Below, piece after piece: positions 24,130 to 33,899 of a stretch of 64,000 bases of DNA. How positions within the stretch are numbered: the stretch's first letter is position 1; each line of letters begins with the position of its first letter. Position numbers and translations under genes: made by a program. Source of the stretch: Phoronis australis. Lineage: Eukaryota > Phoronida > Phoronidae. Location: contig NMRA01000393.1 in the NCBI GenBank assembly GCA_002633005.1, positions 234,034-298,033 of the forward strand, in the 5' to 3' direction. The notes below the pieces were generated by a model that worked only from the letters and a program-made list of their open reading frames with translations, was not told where the DNA came from and searched no databases.

Positions 24130-24590
24130 CACCCATTAAGTGCAAACCCGATAACAGAAAAATATATTTTTTGACTTGCTTCTTGGCAACAGGTGTACTA
24201 AAGGCTATTAAATCTCCCAAGATGATAAATAAAATTTCTTTTGAGGCATAAGGTAATGGTGGGAGTTCTTTAAAAGCACAACTTGCCAGGTGACTACAAA
24301 AATTATTAAATATTTCAAAATTTATTAAATATTTCAAAATTTAACAGAAATCGGGAAGAATTAGTGTGATATTATCAAAAAACAAATTTCTTAAATATTT
24401 GTAAAAATGACAATGGCAAAGAAAATGAATTTCAGCCTCTACAGCGTGCAAATTACAAAGCAAACAATATCTGTTACAGAGGTCAGTGTTAGAAAACCTA
24501 CGAAGAGGGAGAACTCCAAAATGAAACTGCGATAAAAGTGATCTACAAGGAGAGTAGTTTTCATTAAAAAAGTCCTTTTTAAAATGTTCT
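24130..24590 (-). pseudogene. Decayed C-terminus of a LINE (non-LTR retrotransposon) ORF2
   Basis: On the minus strand, about 24345-24585 reads a protein stretch containing CRSLLSQ, FHFGVLPLR, RYCLLCN and EIHFLCHCHFYKYLR in order. This pattern (Leu-rich 'GVLPLR', then C-x2-C, then E-x-HFL-x2-C-x3-Y-x2-LR) is typical of the cysteine/histidine C-terminal region of many invertebrate LINE proteins that follows reverse transcriptase. A TAA ends this frame at about 24343, and a shifted continuation (24086-24337) may hold the last part (KEILFIILGD, then AKKQVKKYI). Upstream the frame is closed by stops, and no RT domain is present. It is a truncated, non-functional relic. The LINE clade cannot be assigned from this piece. 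Confidence 0.72.
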
Positions 24591-25067
24591 CAATTTAGGT
24601 GATTAATTAACAGCATTTTCCCGATCATCAACCACAGTTAAGTACATTTCAACGGAAGGTACTCATTTAAGAACCCTTCATAAAAGGGAGACCACCAGTC
24701 AATCATGTGATGAAATGTAGAATCAAATATACCAGTACAAGATTCAGAGAACTATGGATGGAAGAAAGACGTCATCGACAGCGCTAGTGAGACAAGTCAA
24801 GTGACGTCTCACTACACTGAACTACAATTCCGAACTAAAATTCAGAGTGATGTCCAACTCAAACCCCACCCAAACCACCCGACTGCATATTCAATACGAT
24901 GATTAGATGTAGCTGCAAAAGGTCAGATTCCATGTAATTCAAGTAGATGCAGTTGTAATGTCAATTGTCTACGCTTCACAGTGTTTTGTGTGAAAATCAC
25001 ATAGTTACCAGTGTGCTCACATTCTGAATTGCTATTTGAAACACTTTGTAATTATGCACCATACAAT
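24591..25067. other. Unannotated stretch with a short hairpin (24786-24813)
   Basis: AGTGAGAC and GTCTCACT form an 8-bp stem with a 12-base loop. A similar hairpin with flanking ctacact lies at 63003-63030. Nothing else was recognised. Confidence 0.45.
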
Positions 25068-25275
25068 TAGGCTCTTGTCCTGAGTTTATGCACCATTCAA
25101 TTAATAGGCTCTTGTCCTGAGTTTATGCACCATTCAATTAGGCTCTTGTCCTGAGTTTATGCACCATTCAATTAGGCTCTTGTCCTGAGTTTATGCACCA
25201 TTCAATTAGGCTCTTGTCCTGAGTTTATGCACCATTCAATTAGGCTCTTGTTCTCAGTTTATGCAATTAAACAAT
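25068..25275 (+). repeat. Minisatellite, 34 bp x 6
   Basis: Units taggctcttgtcctgagttt start at 25068, 25105, 25139, 25173, 25207 and 25241. The first is 3 bp longer and the last is degenerate. Confidence 0.95.
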
Positions 25276-26249
25276 TAGATCATCTGCTACATCTACCGTG
25301 GGTATCGGAGAAAACTGAAATTTGAAATGCCTGCAATAAATTACAAATTATATTAATTTACAATATAATTACCTGCAAACAGATTCTATAAAATTCATTG
25401 ACCACGAAAGCATCAGGATACCAATACCAAAATAATCTAGTTGCATATGGTGTCCCATAAGAAAGTTATGAGCTGCGAGAAACAGAATTTTTAAAACCGA
25501 CACCTCTGTTTGTATAAATTATATTAATTTATCATGCAGTAACATGCAAACCAGTTTCATCTAATTGACCACGATACTTCACCTGTGGTGCCTTAAGTAC
25601 CGTAACAATAGGCATCAATAGAATTTTGAATAATGGCGACCTTAGTTTGTATATTTATATAACGCTCAATTATTGGGAACAGTCAGCACTCTGAATTACC
25701 TAAGGCTACATGAAACAGCAAAGAAAAAACTTTATCCGATAAATCCCAATTCAGCCACTTCAGGCTCCCTGACCAATCAGTTTCAAATAGCGCTGTTGTC
25801 TAAAAGGCTCTTAGGAGTTGTTTTTGAAATGATCAACTTTTGCTAGAGAGGACACCAAATATAAAATTTTAATCACTTTTATGAAAAACTCAAACACTGC
25901 AAAAACAGAGATAAAAAAACAATTTTGAAAAATGTAAAAACGTTTAGATTTTACCTTGAACATTAATATCAACTGCAATATAGTCATCAGTTATTGATGC
26001 CATTATATTGTTAGCAATGTACCTAATCTTTTTGCTTAAACATGATCACATGATCCAATCTATGACAGTTTAACTGGTGTAACTCCAACATTAAATTGTA
26101 CAGGCTTTTTGCTTTCAGATAATAAATGCTCTTGTCGAGTTAAACGTTATAGTTTCATTGATTAAGGCTGTCCATAAGATCCTACACACCCTTAAGCAAG
26201 CTAAAAGCCAGAAAATTGTACCATTAAACAAAAACATAAAATTGAGAGT
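25276..26249. other. Unannotated AT-rich stretch
   Basis: Two loosely similar blocks (around 25340-25420 and 25510-25590) share aaattatattaattta and atgcaaac phrases. No gene was recognised. Confidence 0.35.
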
Positions 26250-26440
26250 GCTCGCAGGAGCGACACTTGGCGAAACTACGCGAAAACTGGACGATGGGGA
26301 GGACGACTACGATCACGACGATGAAGGCGGAGATTATGAACAACATGATAACATTCATGTGACTAGCGAACAAATCAGTAAAAAATAACCTGCAGTCTTG
26401 TTCTCGCACTTGGTTTCTCGGATGGCAGACGAGAGGTTGA
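26250..26440 (+). repeat. Acidic reading frame, copy 1 of a local duplication
   Basis: A frame ending with TAA at 26386-26388 encodes a strongly acidic tail: DDYDHDDEGGDYEQH, then HVTSEQISKK. A second copy at 26665-26790 keeps the same frame over EGGDYEQH and HVT, with third-position changes. Downstream text (tgcagtcttg, then gcacttgg-like) is shared as well. No upstream exon, splice site or family could be established, so this is listed as a repeat and not a gene. Confidence 0.5.
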
Positions 26441-26664
26441 TGGCAAATGCCAGCCACCGGTTTGCATCAAAAGTAGGTAAAAACTTGGCTTTTCTCATTC
26501 AAAAACACAAATAAATCAGTTTCCTGGCATCTGTTTACAACAGATTCCTCGAACAATGAGCCAAACCTGACATATGCCCAGTATATGAATTTTAGGCACT
26601 ACAAAATGCCCCGTGAACGCGGCCTAACTGTCACTAGAAAATGCCCCGTGGCCGTGGCCGACAA

Positions 26665-26790
26665 TAGGCGAAATGAACAACAATGATTGTGATGATGAAG
26701 GTGGCGATTATGAGCAACACTATAACACTCATGTGACTACAGAAGATGTGAGAAATCAGTAAATAGGCTACAGTCTTGAGCGACACTTGG
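26665..26790 (+). repeat. Acidic reading frame, copy 2
   Basis: The frame from ATG at about 26674 reads through CDDEGGDYEQH and HVTTEDVRNQ to TAA at about 26760. Against copy 1, the EGGDYEQH codons differ only at third positions (ggc/ggt, gga/ggc, gaa/gag, cat/cac). After HVT the copies diverge. Confidence 0.5.
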
Positions 26791-26805
26791 CGAACAGCAA
26801 AATCG

Positions 26806-27420
26806 GTCAACAAAGGAACAGCATTTTCAGAAACTCTAATAATTCAAAAAGTAGACGTCCTACAGACAAATTGAAAATCTCTTCTGAAAGTTCGTTCAAA
26901 ACTCTATGTAACCTGGCAGTTTCGCAACATTCCAGGAATTTTTGGAAAAATTGAAATTTTGGGGTTTTTTTTGAAATTCAAAATCAAATTCCTCGAAAAC
27001 GGTAAGTCTGAGAAAAATGTTATCGCAGAACTTTTAAAAGAGCATACTTCCAGGAATCCACATGCAAAATTCACGTCATTTGCTCTTCCCGTTCAAAATG
27101 CGACAGCAGAACGATCGAAAATGGGTGAAAATGCGCCAGGCCGCTATCTTGAAAGTGACTTCCGGTTTAACAAAATTTTATAAAAGCTGATCAAAAGCTA
27201 CAAACACGTGACCAGTTTGAAAATGATTGGTTCGCCAATGCGCCTTTTACAGGAGAAAATGTTTTCGGCCAGTTATCGAGGTGCGCATGCGCTATTGCCG
27301 ATATTTCCGCCATCTTTGACCAAAAGCTAAAGATTTACGGAGCCGTTGTAGTGCTTGTCTGCTATAATAATAGTACCAATTTTCAGCCCTGCACGTTGAA
27401 ACATGCAGCCTCTATGAGCT
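26806..27420 (+). repeat. 0.62-kb repeat unit, first tandem copy (uninterrupted)
   Basis: It starts gtcaacaaaggaacagc and ends gcagcctctatgagc. The same landmarks bound 27477-28380. Internal shared blocks: aataattcaaaaagtagac, ttcgcaacattcca, agtctgagaaa, aggaatccacatgcaaaa and attggttcgccaatgcgcc. It may be a transposon fragment; no coding region was seen. Confidence 0.85.
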
Positions 27421-27476
27421 ATGTCTTCATGGTCTTGTTCAACAGACGCTAAACCAACATCAGTGCAGCAACAGCT

Positions 27477-28380
27477 GTCAACAAAGGAACAGCGCTATCA
27501 GAAAATCTCGAATAATTCAAAAAGTAGACGTTGTAGCGAAAAATGGAAAATATCTTGTGGAAGCCCGTCAAAAACTCTATCTAAATTGATAGTTTCGCAA
27601 CATTCCATAAATTTTTCAAAAAAATTGAAATTTTCGTTTTTTTTTTGAAATTCAAAGTCAAATAACTCGAAAACAGAAAGTCTGAGAAACACGTTATCAC
27701 AGAACTTTTGAAATAGCATACCATAACGTAGAATTGTCGTGAGGGCTTGACAGGGACCTCAGGGGTCTCACACTCCATTGATTTATCCACATTATTTTGA
27801 AAACGCTTTGCCCAGTCAAACATTGTGTGTCATAAAAGTGATAAGCACATCAGCAGCTGACGCAGCAAGTAGAACTACTCTCGTTTATCACATTGGTGTA
27901 GACTCACAGTTGAACTGTGGTTTTCTGTTGACCTCAGACCGTCTGGAGTTGCACCATATACCAACTCCGGACGGTCTCTCACGACAATTTAGTGTTATGT
28001 TCAAGGAATCCACATGCAAAAATTCATGTCATTTGCTCTTCCTGTTAAAAATATGACAGCAGAACGATTGAAAATGGGTGAAAATGCGCCAGAGCCGCCA
28101 TCTTGAAAGTGACTTCTGGTTAAACAAATTTTTTTAAAATTTAAAAGCTGATGAATAGCAACAAATATGTAAACAATTTGAAAGTGATTGGTTCGCCAAT
28201 GCGCCCTCCACAAGAGAAAACGTTTTTGGCCAGATATCGAGGTGCACATGCGCCATTGTCAAAATTTCCGCCACCTTGACTGGAAGTCAACGTTTTTCAG
28301 CACAGTTGTACTACATGTGTTCTATAATAATCGTACTAAGTTTCAGTCTTGTACGTCAAAAATTGCGGCCTCTATGAGCA
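27477..28380 (+). repeat. 0.62-kb repeat unit, second tandem copy (with a 278-bp insertion)
   Basis: It is colinear with 26806-27420, offset about 671 bp. The copies differ at many sites, so the duplication is old. The insertion at 27722-27999 is absent from copy 1, which reads gagcatac/ttccaggaatcc across the junction. Confidence 0.85.
27722..27999. mobile_element. 278-bp inverted-repeat element (MITE) inserted in the second repeat unit
   Basis: The ends are inverted: CATAACGTAGAATTGTCGTG at left and CACGACAATTTAGTGTTATG at right, extending by a further GAG/CTC. The boundaries agree with the gap in the alignment of the two 0.62-kb units. A strong inner hairpin is at 27937-27976 (gaccgtctggagttg and caactccggacggtc). 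A target duplication is not obvious, so the superfamily is open. No ORF of interest. Confidence 0.8.
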
Positions 28381-29929
28381 TTTGAATCTGAAACCGGAAA
28401 CAAAATGGCCGCCACATCTGCCATTTTGAATTCGATCATGACCAAAAACTATAGGCTTCCAGGACTTTCTGATCTACACGTAGTGTGCAAAATTTGTGCG
28501 GATCGGACAAAAGTTGCGACCTGTAGAGTGCAAACATAAAACAAAAAATTTGATGGCAGAGCAACATACTTGTCGGAATTCGGAGAATTCCGCCAAGTAA
28601 CTAGATTGACAAAATGCATGTACCGGGTAGTACCATTCAAACTTTCATGCAGATAATGCCTAGTCAGTCAGCTAACATTAGTATCTACAACCATCTATTA
28701 AATAGTCATTTTCGGACACAGCCACAGCTGTGACATGCTAAAATTTGTTGTGTGCTGTGCTTTATCTGGTGTCAGATAGACTATAATATGTGCAACCCCC
28801 CCCCCCCACAATGTCATCAATGGAGATATTAAGCAATAACAGTTTGTTTTAACTCTTTGCTACCACCATGATGTCATTAAACCACTATTGTTGACAATGC
28901 GATAATCAAGTGATTCCTAAAAAATGTCTGTCACTAAAACGAGCTTAGGTTTTGTCTTCATTACTCTATCTATCTTATGACTAGCCACAATTTGAAAATG
29001 TGACATACAAGTCATTTTTATAGCATTGCAACACTTAAACACTCGTAGTCCTATGTTGAATTTTTCCCATTATGTACTAGAATCTTGTATCAACCCAGGA
29101 ATCTTTACCGTTTACTGCTCTGATAGGCAGTAAGTCATGCTAAGGCTACACATAATTCTTACCTTAAACTTTAATAATCAAATATCAGTGCGAATACTGA
29201 AAGTGTATACTTTAGCACTCAAAAGTGTTGTTTCAATTCTGATGAAACACCTTGACTAAAAACTCAGAATACACGCTTAAGACTTAGGTGTCAATATCAA
29301 ACAAGACTGCAGAGGAGATACAAAATTGACAACAAGACAAACTGTTAATATGCTAACAAGTGAAGAGCATTTAGAGACTCAGACACAGACAGGTACTTAT
29401 TTCAATAACAATATGTGACCAGGGCAAGAAAACCAAAGTATAATCTCCCTGTCAAATGTGTACTCACACAATAACTACTCTCATCTGTGTAGACTGTTCA
29501 CCTGGCTTGCCTGAATATATCTTATGTGCTATAAGTCATACTTGGTGTCGAATGCAATGCACAAGCACACCGAGGAAGCCACGATATGTAGTAGCAGTTT
29601 GTATGATGATATTAAGCCCAACAATCTAGAAAGATGGTCAGCATTATTTAATCATTTGCACACTATTGATCTCTTGATGTAAAAATAGCTATTCATCAAG
29701 CAAAAATAATCCCCCAAGAATGATTACAGTGACAGATATGATGATATGATAGTGCTAAAAACACAAAGTATTTGTACATGTATTTTGGTACCAATCCAAA
29801 ACTATTTGTTTTATACCGTATTGCAAAAAAATATCCAAAATCACCTGGCATTTCCCTTATTACCTGGCCTTCATCTAAGTGATCAATTACAAGAAGGAGC
29901 AATAGTGACTGGCCAAATACCACACACAA
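28381..29929. other. Unannotated stretch
   Basis: It includes a run of 12 C at 28796-28807. No gene or element was recognised. Confidence 0.4.
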
Positions 29930-30330
29930 GTAAGGTGTACACCTAACTAGTTGGCTGACATCCATGTAAGATGTACACCTAACTAGTTTTCGGACATCCA
30001 AGTAAGGCGTACACCTAACTAGTTGGTTGTGCTAATACTACTGCTGACTGCTTTATAGTGCTAATAAACTACTGCTGACTGCTTCATAGTGCTAACTTTA
30101 TTTTTTCATTTGTGCTTCTGTTTTCGGAGTTCCTTGACAAATTGTCATGATACCTGGCAAATAGATTGCTATCAGGAAAATGGCAAGGGCCTCAGTTCAA
30201 TGTATTCTTCCACACGCATTGACCATGTTTATGTTACACATGAACAACTCGGTTCACCCAACTAAGGTGTACACCTTCCATGGATGTCAACCAACTAGCT
30301 AGGTGTACACCTTACTTGCTTGACACCCAA
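29930..30330. repeat. Cluster of GGTGTACACC palindromes in direct and inverted copies
   Basis: Three direct units of about 36-38 bp (palindrome at 29934-29943, 29970-29979 and 30006-30015, followed by taactagttgg and acatcca) face two inverted units (30266-30275 and 30302-30311). A related phrase, gtgtacacctgagttggttg, is at about 30761. The arrangement could be inverted termini of a small element with tandem subrepeats. The interior holds a tandem pair (ctactgctgactgctt). No coding sequence. Confidence 0.7.
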
Positions 30331-30839
30331 CAAAATTTGCAGCAAAACACACTGTCAACCAACCATACATCTCCGACTTGGATTTCAACAAGCCAGTTGG
30401 ACAGCACACCATCGGGTGTTAAGGACTGAGTACTCCAAAAGAGTAGGTGGAGCTGATTAATTGGCTGCAAACTCAGAAGCAATAGTAACTCCACCAGCGG
30501 TACTGTTGGACAAAATGATCTAAGAGACAGATGGGGAATTGGTTGCTTATCTTAAAACCAATAGCTGCCCCACCTGGTGGTGGAAGCAAAATGGGTGTAC
30601 ACTGGGAGTGCCTTTTTGGTTGTCAACTAATCACTAAGTGCTCCACCAGATAAGGAATCAGAGACAGAGAGTGAGTTGACTGATCCAGAGGGTGTTGAAA
30701 TGTAAGTGAAGTTGGTTGAGTGACACATTATTAAGTCTCTCTTATCACACTTTGATAACTCAATGTGTACACCTGAGTTGGTTGACATCCATGTCAGATT
30801 TTGACATGTATGGATATTCAGTGAGGGTCAGATAAAAAA

Positions 30840-31325
30840 CAAAATTGCCACCCGAGCATGTCACATGTGTTCCGACCCATCAAAACAATGTTAGCTACGA
30901 TCTCTTTAATGCAAAAACATCTGCAAAATCTCATGACAGTCCTGCTGGCTATGGTATTTAGCCCATAGAGACAGATGGCAAAGTGGCAGATACAGAGACA
31001 AAGTTAACGTAAAACTAAAATAGAACTAGCACACCAGTATTCAGATATGTCTGTCGGTCATCTTTCGTCCGCTTCACAGAAACACACCGGCCAAATTTCA
31101 TAAATATCCATGGGCAGCGCACCACTAAAAAAGTGGGGGCTAAAGCCCCCTCGGCCCCCTGTGGTGCATCGCCTATAGACCATGTGCGGCATAGCACTGA
31201 AAAAAGTGGGGGACTATAGCCCCCAGCCCCCTGAGGTGTGCCGACCAGGCTATCCTACAAGCAATTCAAGAGATACAGCTGTGTCCGACACCAAACACCA
31301 GACTAAAATGACAGCAATATACACA
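30840..31325 (+). mobile_element. Degraded pearl-like core region, interrupted
   Basis: Two diverged pearl-type cores are recognisable (aaaattgccacc near 30841; aaaactaaaat-gaacta near 31010; ccaaatttcataaatatcca near 31092; then aattcaagagatacagctg near 31264). About 140 bp with different character interrupts the second core at 31110-31246. Confidence 0.6.
31110..31246. repeat. About 140-bp insertion with two hairpin-prone G/C-run units
   Basis: Two direct units each read gc-gc-ca-cactaaaaaagtgggggctaaagcccc-like text, ending ccccctg-ggtg. Each can form a gggggct/agccccc hairpin. An inverted relative lies at about 50122-50170. It splits a pearl core between tccatgg and gctatcctac, so it is a later insertion. 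Confidence 0.6.
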
Positions 31326-31881
31326 CACATTTGGTTAAATTTGCATTTATTTAGAACACTCACCTCATTTCATAGCCTCAAAATTATATGGTAAAATTTA
31401 TAATACTTGGTTCCTCACTTTTTCACACACGGCTACTAATGGTGGGAATTTCTTGCCTGAACTTGATTCACACACTCTCAGTTTTGCACCTAGTTTGAAA
31501 ATGTCTATGCAAACTCCTATTGACACGTCTTTATGGTAACTATTTTGATAAGGTATGATGAACAATGGCTACATTGACCACTATCTATCCACATGGGATA
31601 TCCCATGCTTTATTGTAAATTAAAGGTGAAAGGGCCACTGACTAATAGTGACTGTCATGTAATCCAGAGACATTTTCACAAGAGAATTTCACCAACAATG
31701 AGGCAAAGTACAATAAAGAATTACCTATTTGTGGGAGTACAAAAATGTTCAATACAGGTGTGCAGGCAATTTCGGATGGTTCACTACAATTAACTTGCAT
31801 TAAGTCTAAACATAATGAAGGCTGCCTTAGACCACCAAACAGTCTTTGATGGTCATCCTCTCCAAAGACTACACCACATAA
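31326..31881. other. Unannotated stretch
   Basis: No gene or repeat recognised. Confidence 0.35.
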
Positions 31882-33153
31882 AAACAAGAGCAACGTGAAG
31901 CGTTGAAATGCACCCACGAATGCACTGCAAACGGTGTGCTTCTATGGTGTATATTTGCGTCATAAAAATGGCCATTAGATAGTGCAAAATATTTCGAATC
32001 CATCAAAAAACTGGAAAATGTCTCTGTTTTTTAACAGAAAGTTATTTATCACATTTCATGAAAAACGTCAAGAAACTTTAGCAAAACGGTAAAAATGAAT
32101 TTGCCACTAGGGGACAACGGTTCATTGGATCTGTCTGAAAGTTGTCGTCTTCCATGGCCTGAACGTCATATCAATACACTCTCTAAATTTAATAAATATT
32201 CTGTAGAGGGCTTAGGAGATAAAGGTAAGGGCGCAAAAATGCCACTAGGAAGCGCCACAGTAATTGTAGCTGGAAAATCATCGTCAAACGTCCTGTACAC
32301 ACTAACAATACATAAGCCAATTTTCACAATCATCCTAATCGTGGTTAATGGTTGACAGATTGCGGACAGCAAAAACAGACTAGAAAACAGTAAAAATGGC
32401 CATTAGATGGCGCAAAATATGTCGAATCCATCTGTAACCACTTCTTTAAAAGAAAGATATTTAACAAATTTCATGAAAATTCGTCAAGGAACTTCAGAGA
32501 AACAGGAATACAGAAAAATGAAATTGCCACTAGGGGGCAGCGTTAGTCGGACTCGTCTGAAAGTCATCGTCTTCTGTTGTTAACTTCATATAAACACATT
32601 TACTACATTTAACAAAGATCTTGTAGAAAGTTTAGGAGATATGGCCATGGGCACAAAAACAAACAAAACTGCCACTAGGAGGCACCACAGAAATTGAAGT
32701 CGTCAAAAAATTATCAACCATCCTCTTCATAGTAAGAGCATACATGCCAATTTTCACAAATATCCTTAGAGCGGATCTGTTGATGGAGCGGCAAAAAATG
32801 GACTCCAAAATAGTAAAAATGGCCACTAGATAGCGCAAATGCCTCGAATCCATCCGAAAACAAGAGGATAGCGTCACCTCATTAATAGATGCCTGTGTGC
32901 CAAATTTCATGAGAATCGGTAGAGGACCTTTGAAGATAGAGAGGTAAACGTAAAAAAATAAAATTGCCAACAGGGGGCACAGTGGTATTTGGGTCGGTCC
33001 GAAACTCTTCGCCCTCTGTCGTCAACCCCATAGGAACACACCTGCCAAATTTCAATAATATCCAGCAAGGGGTTTAGGAGATACAGCCGCAGACGTCGAA
33101 TGCCCAGACAGAGATGATGGCAATATGCACCCACATATAATTATGTGGGCGCA
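31882..33153 (+). mobile_element. Pearl/Helentron-like element with both ends
   Basis: The 5' end begins acaagagcaacg with the caacg-tgaa-cgttg hairpin and atgcacccac. Core units lie near 32101, 32240, 32397, 32526, 32670, 32820 and 32965, cycling through the same three subtypes with a period of about 425-430 bp. The 3' hairpin is at 33126-33153 (TGCACCCACATA, loop TAAT, TATGTGGGCGCA). The ACGG tract is reduced to cgaatgcccagac. The element is older or more degraded than the one at 7177-8700. Confidence 0.75.
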
Positions 33154-33258
33154 TAATAATAAAAGTCAGAAGAGTGATTCAATCTGGTAGTTCTCGTATT
33201 AAATTAGTCAGCTCCTCACCACATCTATGCGCAAATTCCTTTTCCCTATTCTTGAACC

Positions 33259-33894
33259 TGTAACGGGGGCGGTATCTCCGACCAAGGCGCCCCGATTTTA
33301 CGAGCCCGGTGCGGACTGAGGGTGATATTGAAAACTAAAAGTTGGTGAATAATACATAGGTTTATTGTAAGAATATATAACTACAATATCTCACACTTAC
33401 AAGCAATCCAGTTGTTCCATGATTTAGTATCGCAGCGTTGTGATTTATACAGTTCTGATAAACGGGCAAGCCAGTCGCCAATTAATAGTTGTGTGTGCAA
33501 GAACGGGGCAATTTGGTTATTCAGATCCGAAAGGTGAGATGCAATCAAGCTCGGGAGGAGCCCGAGAATTGCTGGGGCTAAACTATTGGCAACCAAGTTC
33601 GGGAGGAGCCCGAAAGCTGCACAAACAGTTGTAATTTGGCGTGAGTGAAGGTGTGTTTGCTTCTTGAACTCTGCGACTGGACTCCTCGTGTCTGACAGAG
33701 ACAAAGCTTAAGTACACAATTTCAACCAAACAGACACGATCTGAAGGGCAAGGCCCATAGCTCCTAGCTTCTGACCATATTTGGCCATGTCCAAAGGACT
33801 CAACATCATAGCAAAATTTCATACGTAATACACAGCTTGACCACTAGAGGGCGCATATATCTTACATAATCATGTCCAGGGCACTCCTGTTACA
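33259..33894 (-). mobile_element. Solo LTR of a Ty3/gypsy-type retrotransposon
   Basis: The 636-bp unit begins TGTAACGGGG and ends CCTGTTACA, so it has TG...CA termini within a 6-bp inverted TGTAAC/GTTACA. It is flanked on both sides by AACC (33255-33258 and 33895-33898), a 4-bp target duplication. No internal gag-pol follows on either side, so it is a solo LTR left by recombination. A minus-strand AATAAA near 33360 lies towards the minus-strand 3' end, as expected for U3-R-U5 order on the minus strand. Two short hairpins (ctcgggaggagcccgag near 33550 and ttcgggaggagcccgaa near 33597) lie inside. The family is inferred from the termini only. Confidence 0.75.
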
Positions 33895-33899
33895 AACCT

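Noticed and set aside
23949-24251. First exon of a gene on the plus strand (100-codon frame)
   Set aside because: It overlaps the minus-strand LINE relic, and no convincing splice donor or homologous protein was found.
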